The translations under genes and the position numbers were made by a program. From JBNKEI01 sp050288705 (GTDB lineage Bacteria; Myxococcota; Myxococcia; Myxococcales; UBA5297), in assembly GCA_050288705.1 (NCBI GenBank), contig JBNKEI010000039.1, forward strand, positions 1-22,153: a DNA stretch of 22,153 nucleotides. The letters are read 5' to 3'. Numbering within the stretch: the stretch's first letter is position 1; the number at the start of each line of letters is the position of its first letter. The notes under the pieces were generated by a model. It worked only from the letters and a program-made list of their open reading frames with translations. It searched no databases and had not been told where the DNA came from. This document shows positions 15,084-21,736 of the stretch, piece by piece.

Positions 15084-15734
15084 ATGACTATTCAAAAATC
15101 CGAATGCCAAATGGGCGAATTACTAGTATTTATGTCTATCTGCGCTGCCGTATTAGTATGCGGTGCCTTTCCGTTGCGTGCGGAAGCGACTACCTATGAG
15201 CTTGGGGGATCGATAGCAGGCGATTTCAATGCCGGCGCTGACCCCCTGGTGAAACTCAAGTTCTCCGATGGCTCGGAGCAGACGATAAAAGGCGGCAGCG
15301 GTCTGACTCTCTCGGCAGACGCTGGCGCTATTTTCTTTGATCACCAACAGCATCAGCTCGAAACTATGATTACTCTGGGCATGAAGTTCTCGAGCATGAA
15401 GCCGGCGTCGAACGCGGATTTGACTTTCATCCGCGTTCCCATCGAGTTGCTAGCCTTCTATCGTAATGAGCAACACTTTTTTCGTGTTGGCGCTGGGACT
15501 GCTTTTCATTTGGTCAATTCCCTTCACGGCAGCGGGGCGGCTTCGAACTTTGATACGACCTTTGACTCAGCGATTGGCGGCGTCTTTCAAGCCGATTTTA
15601 TCTGGAAAGAATTTGCTCTCGGTATGCGCTACACTGTCATGAGATACAGCGCTAACAACATAGATGAATCTGTAGCCGCCAATTCGATCGGCATAAATCT
15701 AAACTATATGTATCAGTGGGGAAGTAAAAATTAA
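15084..15734 (+). CDS. Putative outer-membrane beta-barrel protein
   Basis: The protein has 216 residues, with CAGGAGAG before the ATG. A long signal peptide is present (hydrophobic core LLVFMSICAAVLVCGAF, cleavage likely after LRAEA near residue 34). The mature part alternates polar and hydrophobic residues in beta-strand fashion: TYELGGSIAGDF, GLTLSADAGAIFF, LETMITLGMKF, LTFIRVPIELLAFY, FFRVGAGTAFHLV, SAIGGVFQADFIW, FALGMRYTVMRY and a last strand GINLNYMYQW. That gives about eight strands with aromatic belts, the size of a small porin-like or OmpW/OmpX-type barrel. No specific family is recognised. The lipoprotein gene at 15850 follows on the same strand after 115 bases and may be co-regulated. 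Confidence 0.72.
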   Translation: MTIQKSECQMGELLVFMSICAAVLVCGAFPLRAEATTYELGGSIAGDFNAGADPLVKLKFSDGSEQTIKGGSGLTLSADAGAIFFDHQQHQLETMITLGMKFSSMKPASNADLTFIRVPIELLAFYRNEQHFFRVGAGTAFHLVNSLHGSGAASNFDTTFDSAIGGVFQADFIWKEFALGMRYTVMRYSANNIDESVAANSIGINLNYMYQWGSKN

Positions 15735-15793
15735 TAGGGCACCAATTTTTTTTCAATTCATCGATTTTGAATATGAATAGTCACCTTTAAAAG

Positions 15794-15821
15794 CGGGCAA
15801 CTATTATTGGATTTTTGCCCG
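15794..15821 (+). terminator. Weak terminator-like hairpin
   Basis: CGGGCAA (15794-15800) pairs with TTGCCCG (15815-15821), followed by TTTC. It is located between the barrel and lipoprotein genes and could attenuate read-through. Confidence 0.4.
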
Positions 15822-15849
15822 TTTCAAACACTTTAAGAGGAGATTCAAA

Positions 15850-16470
15850 ATGATATCAAGAGTTTTTTCTGCGCTCGCGTTGTCTTGTCTGCTGGTCGCT
15901 TGCGGTGGTCGCCTCGTCAACCCTCCAGCCGGCTACAAGCTCGGCGCAAAAGAGGTGACCTTGACGGCACAAAAAGACGTGCCCGATTTCACATCCGACG
16001 CGCCGTTACTTAGTATAGTCAACGCTAACCGTCTCGAAGATGTTGCCAAATCGGTTGACTTTGTCCAGCTTACCAACAAGGTGCTGCAACAACCGCAGAC
16101 CATACCTGCGGCACTACGTGCCAATCTGTCGGATGGCAGGACAAGACAAGAGTTGGTCCTATCTATTCAGGTAAAGACTGTCAACGTGATGCAGCCAGTA
16201 GTCGGTGCGGATTGGTGGTTACGCTACAACATTGTAGGCACGCTCGTCGATACGACAGCTAACAACAAGGAGCTGTGGAAATACGAGCTGCGCGAGGCAG
16301 TAGGTTCACAAATCCAGGGTCACAAGCTAAGAGGACTCTCAACTGACCAAATGGTCGCCGACAACGGCGTGACACTCAAAGGTGAAATCGCAACCCACTT
16401 GAGTAAATCGATAAACATCATGTTCGCCGATCTGCAAAAAGCCTTGTCCGAAGCTGGCGGCGGTAGCTAG
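15850..16470 (+). CDS. Putative lipoprotein, unknown function
   Basis: The protein has 206 residues, with AGAGGAG seven bases upstream. The signal peptide ends in a lipobox LVAC with Cys18 followed by Gly-Gly (ALSCLLVACGG). The mature protein has a long beta-rich central part (ELVLSIQVKTVNVMQPVVG, WLRYNIVGTLVD) that includes two Trp and a NKELWKYELREAVGSQIQGH segment, and a helical C-terminus (EIATHLSKSINIMFADLQKAL). The pattern resembles envelope lipoproteins that assist export or assembly, but no family is recognised. It follows the beta-barrel gene, and outer-membrane anchoring beside a barrel is a plausible pairing. Confidence 0.75.
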   Translation: MISRVFSALALSCLLVACGGRLVNPPAGYKLGAKEVTLTAQKDVPDFTSDAPLLSIVNANRLEDVAKSVDFVQLTNKVLQQPQTIPAALRANLSDGRTRQELVLSIQVKTVNVMQPVVGADWWLRYNIVGTLVDTTANNKELWKYELREAVGSQIQGHKLRGLSTDQMVADNGVTLKGEIATHLSKSINIMFADLQKALSEAGGGS

Positions 16471-16519
16471 CTTTGCGCTCTGCCGCCCCTGTAACAAAAA
16501 AGGAACGAACGATGCCTAA

Positions 16520-16639
16520 TTAATGTTTTCGGGCTAAGTAAATAGCAGGATACACCAGCAGCTCATTCGCAGGCGCAGTGGCAACAATTTCTTTTTTCTT
16601 GGGAGGTTCTTGCAAAACTTTCGACCAAGCGATAGCCAT
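16520..16639 (-). CDS. Possible 39-residue protein
   Basis: ATG at 16639 opens a 39-codon frame starting MAIAWSKVLQEPPKKKEIVA and ending in LLVYPAIYLARKH. The composition is protein-like, but there is no clear ribosome site and no family. It overlaps the 17-base motif at 16603-16619, so it may be a remnant of the element that carried that motif. Confidence 0.25.
   Translation of the reverse strand: MAIAWSKVLQEPPKKKEIVATAPANELLVYPAIYLARKH
16603..16619. repeat. 17-base motif shared with 4832-4848
   Basis: GAGGTTCTTGCAAAACT matches the 4832 copy at 16 of 17 positions, same orientation. It lies 64 bases before the IS91 remnant. A decayed IS terminus is possible. Confidence 0.35.
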
Positions 16640-16682
16640 GTATGATAATTAACGATATTGCGGCGTATCGAGGTACATGTAA

Positions 16683-16891
16683 GCGGATAATCCTCGTAAA
16701 CGCTATTTAGATTGGGCTTCGCTCCTAAAACTTTTGGTAACGATGTGTTGGTTTACCCGAATTGTGGTAATACCAGAACAATCACTGCATTTATTGAAGA
16801 GCCAACTATTACTCGTAAAATTCTCGCCCATCTCGGATTGCCAACTACCGCCTCCATGCGTTGTTCGTTCCAGGCTGAGCTCTTTTCTTAA
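16683..16891 (+). pseudogene. IS91-family transposase, C-terminal remnant
   Basis: Plus-strand translation gives NPRKRYLDWASLL (16689-16727), then after a one-base shift in an A-run KTFGNDVLVYPNCGN, followed by FIEEPTITRKILAHLGLPTT. In IS91-type transposases the C-terminus has RRRYLDWAxLLxRxF, then D-V-L-x-CPxCGGxM, then AFIEDPxVIxxILxHLGLP. All three blocks occur here in order, with one Cys of the zinc-binding pair changed (YPNC for CPxC). The rest of the transposase upstream is missing. Confidence 0.82.
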
Positions 16892-17274
16892 GTCTTTAAA
16901 CAAGCAGCATAAAATCTTGCCTTGGGTTGGCCCCCTTGGTGAGTTTCGTCTCTTGCCCTATCCTCTCCATCTTTTGGCAACGTTTAGTTGCCATAATAGT
17001 ACAGGTTTGTCTCCTTGCCTTGTTTCTCCCCTTTTACAACAACAACTTACCCCTAAATTTTGGTCTCATTGTGGCCTTTGGCTGACTTTCGATACTAGAC
17101 AGATTTCACATTTTCCGCTTTGATTTTCCTATCCCCGAGCATACCTTGTCCTACATCAAAGCCCTCGACGACTTGTAATCTATGCTACAAAACTAGCTAA
17201 ATTTTCTCAAAGTGAATTCTTTTTTTTGGCGTGAATTCGTTGGCACATAGTTAGCCTTCCCGCGACTACCCGTT
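16892..17274. other. Intergenic, pyrimidine-rich, no gene recognised
   Basis: The plus strand is rich in C and T. The longest frame looks non-coding. One short coding-like tail reads DFPIPEHTLSYIKALDDL and stops at 17176-17178; no start or family is apparent. AATTCGTTGGCAC at 17234 resembles AATTCATTGGCAC at 7869, 40-50 bases inside the two IS6-like ends. Confidence 0.4.
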
Positions 17275-17292
17275 AGTTAATGCGACAGAATC
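17275..17292 (+). repeat. Second copy of the IS6-like terminal repeat
   Basis: The 18 bases AGTTAATGCGACAGAATC are identical to 7920-7937. Together with the related 13-mer at 17234 this marks the right end of a second, otherwise unrecognisable IS6-type element. No transposase text is found next to it. Confidence 0.5.
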
Positions 17293-17494
17293 CTCCATTA
17301 CCATTTCAGTTGATTGTTAAAAATTAAACTGTCATTCAACCAAGAGGTGTTTCAGAACAGACAATCATAAGCATTCTATTATATAAAAAACGAAATCATC
17401 GACGGTAAGAATGGCACATGCCACACTCGCCGATCAAAGGGTCGTCTTATCATTAGGCCCCGAGAGGCGTTGGCAATGCTGGGAAAGTAGGGTG

Positions 17495-18520
17495 ATGCTT
17501 TTGTCAAAAACACTATTGTTTATTGCGACTATTGCAACCATTACTGTAGTAGGAATAGCTGGTTGCAAAATAAAAGACCCCTTAGCTTGTGATTCCCAAA
17601 CCGATTGTGCGCCGGAAAGCTACTGCTATAGCCACGTGTGCATTATTAGTCAGTGCACAAATGACTCCGACTGTCCGGGGCGTAAATGCGTAAATTCCCA
17701 GTGTGTGGAAAACGGGAGTCCGAGTGATGAGAACCATGACGGTGTTTCTCTAACCGTAACTAAGACCGGAAGTGGGACAATTACTTCGATCCCTCCAGGT
17801 ATAAACTGCGGTACAGCTTGCATTGCAACTTATTCTTTTGGCAGTAGCGTAAGCCTGACTGCTGAGCCTGCTGCTAACCACGTTTTTAGTGGTTGGGGAG
17901 AAAGCTGCTCGGGGATGGGTAGTTGTAACCTAACCATGAATACCCCGCAGACCGTAAGTGCTGGTTTTGCCTGCATACCGGAGACCGACGATGAGCTTTG
18001 TGAATCTACCTGTGGTAGTGAGATTACTGATAGATGCGGAAACCCACGGACTTGCGGATGTCCGTATCCACAAGTATGCGGCGGCGGAAGTGTGACCAAC
18101 AAATGCGCTTGCGCCAATGAAATACACCCTCCAGCCACGTTAGCCAATTGGCTGCCTATTCCTTTGTCGCCCCTTGCCAATGCTTATCAAGAATTGGGAA
18201 ATGGGGTGGTGCTGGATACTCAGACTTGCTTGCGTTGGAAAAAGGACTATCAAAAAGAAGGGGAAACTATAAAGTTTACCTTAGGAAAAGCGAAATCAAT
18301 ATGTAAAAACCTGGGCGATGGCTGGAGACTACCAACTACTGCCGAGCTAGTATCGTTGGTGGACTATCAAAAAGATAGTCCGACAATTAATCCGCTGTTT
18401 GATATGCCAACAAAGTATTACTTCTTTTCGAGTTCTACGGGGGAGCACGGTGTCTACTTCGGCAACGGCTGTGTTTTGCCCAACGAGGCAGACATCGCAG
18501 CTGTGCGCTGTGTTCGATGA
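17495..18520 (+). CDS. Lipoprotein: Cys-rich, InlB-like repeat and DUF1566 domains
   Basis: The protein has 341 residues from ATG at 17495, chosen because a lipoprotein signal starts there (hydrophobic core, lipobox IAGC, Cys24). A longer frame from 17411 adds 28 residues that hide the signal. The mature protein has three parts. Residues ~30-68 are Cys-rich with CDSQTDCAPESYC and CTNDSDCPGRKC, typical of deltaproteobacterial surface proteins. Residues ~80-157 read SLTVTKTGSGTITSIPPGIN, then FSGWGESCSG, and match the divergent InlB B-repeat/Big-like module. Another Cys-rich linker leads to a C-terminal DUF1566 domain (LDTQTCLRWKKD, GWRLPTTAELVSLVD, end AVRCVR). A cell-surface binding protein is likely. 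It is followed by a terminator and a second DUF1566 gene. Confidence 0.83.
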   Translation: MLLSKTLLFIATIATITVVGIAGCKIKDPLACDSQTDCAPESYCYSHVCIISQCTNDSDCPGRKCVNSQCVENGSPSDENHDGVSLTVTKTGSGTITSIPPGINCGTACIATYSFGSSVSLTAEPAANHVFSGWGESCSGMGSCNLTMNTPQTVSAGFACIPETDDELCESTCGSEITDRCGNPRTCGCPYPQVCGGGSVTNKCACANEIHPPATLANWLPIPLSPLANAYQELGNGVVLDTQTCLRWKKDYQKEGETIKFTLGKAKSICKNLGDGWRLPTTAELVSLVDYQKDSPTINPLFDMPTKYYFFSSSTGEHGVYFGNGCVLPNEADIAAVRCVR

Positions 18521-18523
18521 GAC

Positions 18524-18550
18524 GGGCTTGCTTAATCAAGCCCTTACCTT
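18524..18550 (+). terminator. Rho-independent-like terminator
   Basis: GGGCTTG-CTTAAT-CAAGCCC is a perfect 7-bp stem with a 6-base loop four bases after the stop codon, followed by a T-rich TTACCTTTCT. It fits termination of the lipoprotein transcript. Confidence 0.6.
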
Positions 18551-18619
18551 TCTGCTGCTAGTTTGATTTAGAGAAAAAACTTAACTCTGTTTGGCCCATC
18601 GCCCAAAAGGTAGGAACCT

Positions 18620-19072
18620 ATGAACCGATTAATAAAGGGTCTACTAATAACGCATTGTTACTTGTTCTTGGTATTGTGCTCATCAGCAAGCTTTGCCGCC
18701 GCCCGCTACCAGTTAAAATCAGGGGCGGTGCTGGATTCCATTACCAGACTGATTTGGCAGGAAAAATCTCTTGATCAGACATATACTTGGTCAGAAGCCG
18801 AAGCCTATTGCCAACAGCAAAATACTGAGAAACTTGGCGAGTATTCTTCTGGTTGGCGTCTGCCAAACGTTTCTGAATTGCTAACCATTGTTAATGATAG
18901 TAGAAAAAATCCTGTATTCGACCAAGATGCGTTTTTTGGGCCAATAGGTAATTATTGGACGTCTACTCCCAAACATGACGATGCCGGTGAGGCCTGGCAC
19001 GTCAACTTCTACCAGGGGGATAGCATTTTTAGCGCCAAGAACTCGCACTACTATGTTCGCTGTGTTCGGTAA
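18620..19072 (+). CDS. Secreted DUF1566 domain protein
   Basis: The protein has 150 residues, with GGTAGGAA before the ATG. The signal peptide has core LLITHCYLFLVLCSSASF and cleaves around AA-AR near residue 28. What remains is one DUF1566 domain: LDSITRLIWQEKS, a YTWSEAEAYC segment, GWRLPNVSELLTIV, NYWTSTP, AWHVNFYQGD and a terminal YYVRCVR. The core order W-Q, A-x-x-YC, WRLP, YWTS and VRCVR is the complete family pattern. The C-terminus equals that of the preceding lipoprotein, so the two share a recent domain ancestor. Function is unknown. It lies 99 bases after the lipoprotein gene, across a terminator. Confidence 0.85.
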   Translation: MNRLIKGLLITHCYLFLVLCSSASFAAARYQLKSGAVLDSITRLIWQEKSLDQTYTWSEAEAYCQQQNTEKLGEYSSGWRLPNVSELLTIVNDSRKNPVFDQDAFFGPIGNYWTSTPKHDDAGEAWHVNFYQGDSIFSAKNSHYYVRCVR

Positions 19073-19218
19073 AACCGGGCCGGAAATTTTGAAATACAGT
19101 CATTATTACGAACAGGGGCGATGCAGGAATTGCGGTCGAATTATAGGTTTAGTGCGTTAGATTTTCAGTGCGATTGCCATGGCTCTTCCAAAATCGAGAC
19201 TGCTTGGTGACGCAGCCG

Positions 19219-19235
19219 CTCCTGTTTTTTAGGAG
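19219..19235 (+). promoter_or_regulatory. Hairpin that can mask a ribosome site
   Basis: CTCCT (19219-19223) is complementary to AGGAG (19231-19235) across a T-rich 7-base loop. The AGGAG is the Shine-Dalgarno of the IS91 N-terminal fragment. Short stems of this kind can limit transposase translation; here it is inference from pairing only. Confidence 0.35.
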
Positions 19236-19240
19236 GCAGT

Positions 19241-19435
19241 ATGACCAAAGTCAAAAATGTTTACGAGAAATATGAAGGAGTAGCATTTCAACCGCTGTCC
19301 AGATCTGGAGAAAATTATCAACGTCGTGAGCCTGAAAAGACGGTTCTTTACCAACTGATTGCTAATGAATTGAACACCTTTCGGGATCGATGTTCTGAAC
19401 AGCAAACGACGCTGCGCCAGTTAACTCTACGTTAG
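19241..19435 (+). pseudogene. IS91-family transposase, N-terminal fragment
   Basis: A strong TTAGGAGG precedes the ATG. Residues 1-64 end at a TAG. The segment YQRREPEKTVLYQLIANELN, then TFRDRC, matches the start of IS91-type transposases, where YxPRxPExTVLYxxVxxxLETF precedes the zinc-binding domain. The normal protein exceeds 350 residues, so over 80% is missing. It is on the same strand as the C-terminal fragment at 16683, but lies after it, so the two cannot be one interrupted gene without rearrangement. Confidence 0.75.
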
Positions 19436-19493
19436 CCATGTACTTGCTATTCTAAATTCGGGAAATCTCACAACTCAACCAAAGGAGGACATC

Positions 19494-19594
19494 ATGCCAA
19501 TAGAACAAACGATATCAACATTATCTCACAGTGGACAATTATTTACTGTTAGAGGTGTTCTCTCTTTCGACAAGAAAAACAGGGAGATTGTAGT
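19494..19594 (+). other. Start of an unknown gene joined to IS66 sequence
   Basis: AAAGGAGG lies six bases before the ATG at 19494. About 33 codons (MPIEQTISTLSHSGQLFTVR, then GVLSFDKKNREI) read as plausible coding sequence, after which the frame enters IS66 transposase DNA out of frame and runs to 19706. This looks like the 5' end of a gene cut by the IS66 element. No family is recognised. Confidence 0.4.
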
Positions 19595-19857
19595 TTTGCC
19601 GACCAATGTGGAATCCCCATCAGCGTCGGTTCTATTTTTAACTTCAATAAAGAAGCCTTCGAGTTACTCGATGAGTACGAAAAAAGATAAAGCAACATAT
19701 AATTAACCAGGAATTGCTGCATGGCGATGAGACCGGGATAAATGTCAACGGCAAACTCATTTGGCTTTATACGATTTCTAATAGCAAATGGACTCTGTTT
19801 TTTCCTCATCCCAAACGCGGAGAAGATGCGATGAAGATTATCTCTCGACTTGCATGA
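19595..19857 (+). pseudogene. IS66-family transposase internal remnant
   Basis: One frame gives ADQCGIPISVGSIFNFNKEA, then FELLDEYEK. A one-base shift in an A-run near 19680 leads to KQHIINQELLHGDETGINVN, then GKLIWLYTISNSKWTLFFPH and PKRGEDAM, ending at a TGA at 19857. In IS66 transposases (TnpC) the block I-P-I-S-x-G-S-I-x-N-F-N and the catalytic H-x-D-E-T-G with N-G-K-L-x-W-L-H follow in exactly this order. The catalytic Asp of DETG is present, but the rest of the core and both termini are absent. Confidence 0.88.
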
Positions 19858-19961
19858 AGCACGATATTGCTCCGATCGATGCGCTTAATATGTTATTCTC
19901 CGGAAATTTTCCGAGTTTTCTCGAACCGCCATAAGATTTAGCTGAATAGTTACCAAAAATC

Positions 19962-20132
19962 ATGCAGCACAATCGCATTGGTATTTCCGGCGCCTTGAAG
20001 CTTTGTGCGCCACATTTTTACCAGGAAGCAGATTTTCTTACCAGTAAGTCCGAGGAGATGATTGATACCTTCGTACATGAACTTTGCACCAAGGCATTCG
20101 TACCCTTGGATGCTACCGACCTTGGATCCTGA
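19962..20132 (+). pseudogene. Possible M35-like metalloprotease C-terminal remnant
   Basis: A 56-codon frame starts at an ATG with no ribosome site. It reads MQHNRIGISGALKLCAPHFY, then EEMIDTFVHELCTKAF and PLDATDLGS. In aspzincin (M35-type) peptidases an LC-x-x-FF segment precedes T-x-HEx-x-H and a later D of the GTxD kind. Here the LC-x-x-FY, TFVHEL and ATDLG blocks fall in that order, but the second His of HExxH is absent (HELCT), so it would be inactive. A minus-strand ORF over the same bases (19950-20159) is the alternative. The stretch 19858-20256 otherwise shows nothing I can name. Confidence 0.3.
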
Positions 20133-20256
20133 AATCTGCTGCTTTACAAAAACCCCCAAAGACGCAATGTCTTAGAGGGCTATCTTATTCATGAGCAAAA
20201 ATTACGCTGCAAACCACGTCTTTCAGGGCAGGAAGGACAGCTAGTTATCGCCTTCT

Positions 20257-21423
20257 TTATTTATCTGCCAGCGGCTGCATATATACATTCAAATCGCCGT
20301 TTAGCATCACTTTAGCAGATAGCAAGTGCATCCCGTCAGGAACCGTCCTTGTATCTTGTGGTACTCCGATCATGGGATCAAGCTTTTTCTTGTATTCTGC
20401 ATTAATTTCACTTGCTGAGATCCCCATAGAAGTTGGCCATGGCACATGCGTATGGAAGGTAGCATGGTTTAGCGAAGCCCATACAGTTCCCTTCGCGCGG
20501 TCGAATGAGATCTCAATCCAAAAGTCAAGATCACTCGTGGGATCCGGAACTCCTGAAATGTCGATTCCAACGTCAACATGGATACGATAGAGTCGGTTGC
20601 GAACTTGTGATCCATTCCAGCTATAGTCAGTCACTCCAATAAAAGAAGGTCCACTCTTTATGTATATTCGCGAATTGCTCTTGAGTGTATCAACTATGGT
20701 CTTGTTGATCTTTAAAACAACCTGTTCAGCAGCTTGACTGGCATCACCAATAACGAACTTCGATAAGGCAATTGCATTTTTTGCACCATCTTTCCAATAG
20801 ACTACTCCATTCTCAAAATCAGAAAATCGGTGTTTGCTTCCATGGCGAGTAGGCATCTCGTCAGAAATCGGATATCCAAGCTCCTGATTTGTTTCCCACC
20901 CCAAATTAGCCCAATACTGCCGAATAAGGCCATGGACCTCATGAGCGGAGATAGTCGGTTTCCAATAAATAGATCCGTTTTCGAAGTGATTAAAACGACC
21001 TACTCCATCAGATGTTTTTGTTTCATCAGTCGTTGGAAAGCCGAGAAAACCCGCTTCCCAGCCCATCTGACCAAATTTACTGCGAATTGCTCCATGGGTC
21101 TCGAAGGCTTCCTTAGCTTCTTGTTTCCAAGTAATTGCACCTCCTTGGAATAAATTGAAGCGGCCATTGTCACCCCCAGAACTCGATTCATCGGTCTTTG
21201 GGTAACCGAGAATGCTTTTTTCCCATCCGAGCTTCGCCCATTTTGCCCTTATAAGACCATGAACCTCATGAGCTTCAGTAAGAGGATGCCAGTAAATAGA
21301 TCCGTGCTCATAATGGCGGTAATGTCCAACTCTATCGGGGCAAATCGCCTCATCAGTAGTTGGTTTTCCTAGAACCCCATTAACTCCGCCGAGCTCATTG
21401 TGTTTGTCGTCGATTTTGCTCAT
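20257..21423 (-). CDS. LGFP-repeat protein with unassigned C-terminal domain
   Basis: The protein has 388 residues from ATG at 21423, where AAGGA stands eight bases upstream; a TTG two codons earlier is less likely. Residues about 5-215 hold four LGFP-type repeats of about 50 residues with the pattern LGxPxTDE, a G-R-F/Y-x-x-F-E-x-G-S-I-Y-W segment, and HEVHGLIRxxWAxLGWE. LGFP repeats occur in cell-wall or surface-associated proteins and are thought to bind envelope carbohydrate or hold domains. Residues about 220-388 form a beta-rich domain (IYIKSGPSFIGVTDYSWNG, LYRIHVDVGIDIS, DFWIEISFDRAKGTVWASL) not recognised. No signal peptide is present, which is unusual for the repeat type and may mean a different export route. 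The 48-residue ORF upstream is probably co-transcribed, separated by a long hairpin. Confidence 0.82.
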   Translation of the reverse strand: MSKIDDKHNELGGVNGVLGKPTTDEAICPDRVGHYRHYEHGSIYWHPLTEAHEVHGLIRAKWAKLGWEKSILGYPKTDESSSGGDNGRFNLFQGGAITWKQEAKEAFETHGAIRSKFGQMGWEAGFLGFPTTDETKTSDGVGRFNHFENGSIYWKPTISAHEVHGLIRQYWANLGWETNQELGYPISDEMPTRHGSKHRFSDFENGVVYWKDGAKNAIALSKFVIGDASQAAEQVVLKINKTIVDTLKSNSRIYIKSGPSFIGVTDYSWNGSQVRNRLYRIHVDVGIDISGVPDPTSDLDFWIEISFDRAKGTVWASLNHATFHTHVPWPTSMGISASEINAEYKKKLDPMIGVPQDTRTVPDGMHLLSAKVMLNGDLNVYMQPLADK

Positions 21424-21443
21424 TGTCAATTTCCTTTTTTAAG

Positions 21444-21491
21444 GTTTGGTTTTATGAAACTTCGAAATTGTCGAGTTTCATAAAACCAAAC
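21444..21491 (-). promoter_or_regulatory. Perfect 18-bp hairpin before the LGFP gene
   Basis: GTTTGGTTTTATGAAACT (21444-21461) and its exact complement at 21474-21491 form an 18-bp stem with a 12-base loop. On the minus-strand transcript it lies between the stop of the 48-residue ORF (21498) and the LGFP ribosome site, 21 bases before its ATG. There is no T-run, so RNA stability control, attenuation or a binding site is more likely than simple termination. Confidence 0.7.
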
Positions 21492-21497
21492 AAAAAT

Positions 21498-21644
21498 TTA
21501 GCCCGATCGACTTACGACGATTTTCCCAGTTAACATACTAATATCGGCTGCATAAGTAGCCCCCAAAACAATTTCAACATCACCCCAAGAATCATATTTT
21601 GATGATTTTAAAATTAATTTAGTCGCACTAAATTCTATTTCCAT
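21498..21644 (-). CDS. 48-residue small protein
   Basis: The ORF starts MEIEFSATKLILKSSKYDSW, continues with DVEIVLGATYAADISMLTGK and ends in IVVSRSG. Alternating hydrophobic residues suggest an all-beta small fold. The ribosome site is weak (AAAAAG directly before the ATG), but codon use matches the AT-rich local genes and a TATAAT lies 41 bases upstream. It precedes the LGFP gene on the same strand, so a partner or immunity-like role is conceivable. No family is recognised. Confidence 0.5.
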   Translation of the reverse strand: MEIEFSATKLILKSSKYDSWGDVEIVLGATYAADISMLTGKIVVSRSG

Positions 21645-21684
21645 CTTTTTAATCTTGCGTTATAATTTTCTGTCTCAAGCTTGC

Positions 21685-21690
21685 ATTATA
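21685..21690 (-). promoter_or_regulatory. Candidate -10 element (TATAAT)
   Basis: A consensus TATAAT on the minus strand lies 41 bases before the 48-residue ORF. No good -35 is found 16-18 bases further upstream; instead the palindrome GTCTGAAAGAC (21701-21711) covers that area, which could be an activator or repressor site. Confidence 0.3.
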
Positions 21691-21736
21691 ATCAAAGCCT
21701 GTCTTTCAGACGCTAGCAACAACATTGATTATAAAA

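Noticed and set aside
16734..17123. 129-residue plus-strand ORF
   Set aside because: Its first half is the wrong frame of the IS91 C-terminal remnant; the second half is Leu/Pro/Ser-rich text from pyrimidine-rich DNA.
17411..17494. 28-residue extension of the 17495 lipoprotein
   Set aside because: It would bury the lipoprotein signal peptide and has no ribosome site; ATG 17495 places the lipobox at residue 24.
19950..20159. 69-residue minus-strand ORF
   Set aside because: It has no ribosome site or known motif; the opposite strand carries a metalloprotease-like motif order, so the minus ORF is more likely a shadow, though neither is secure.
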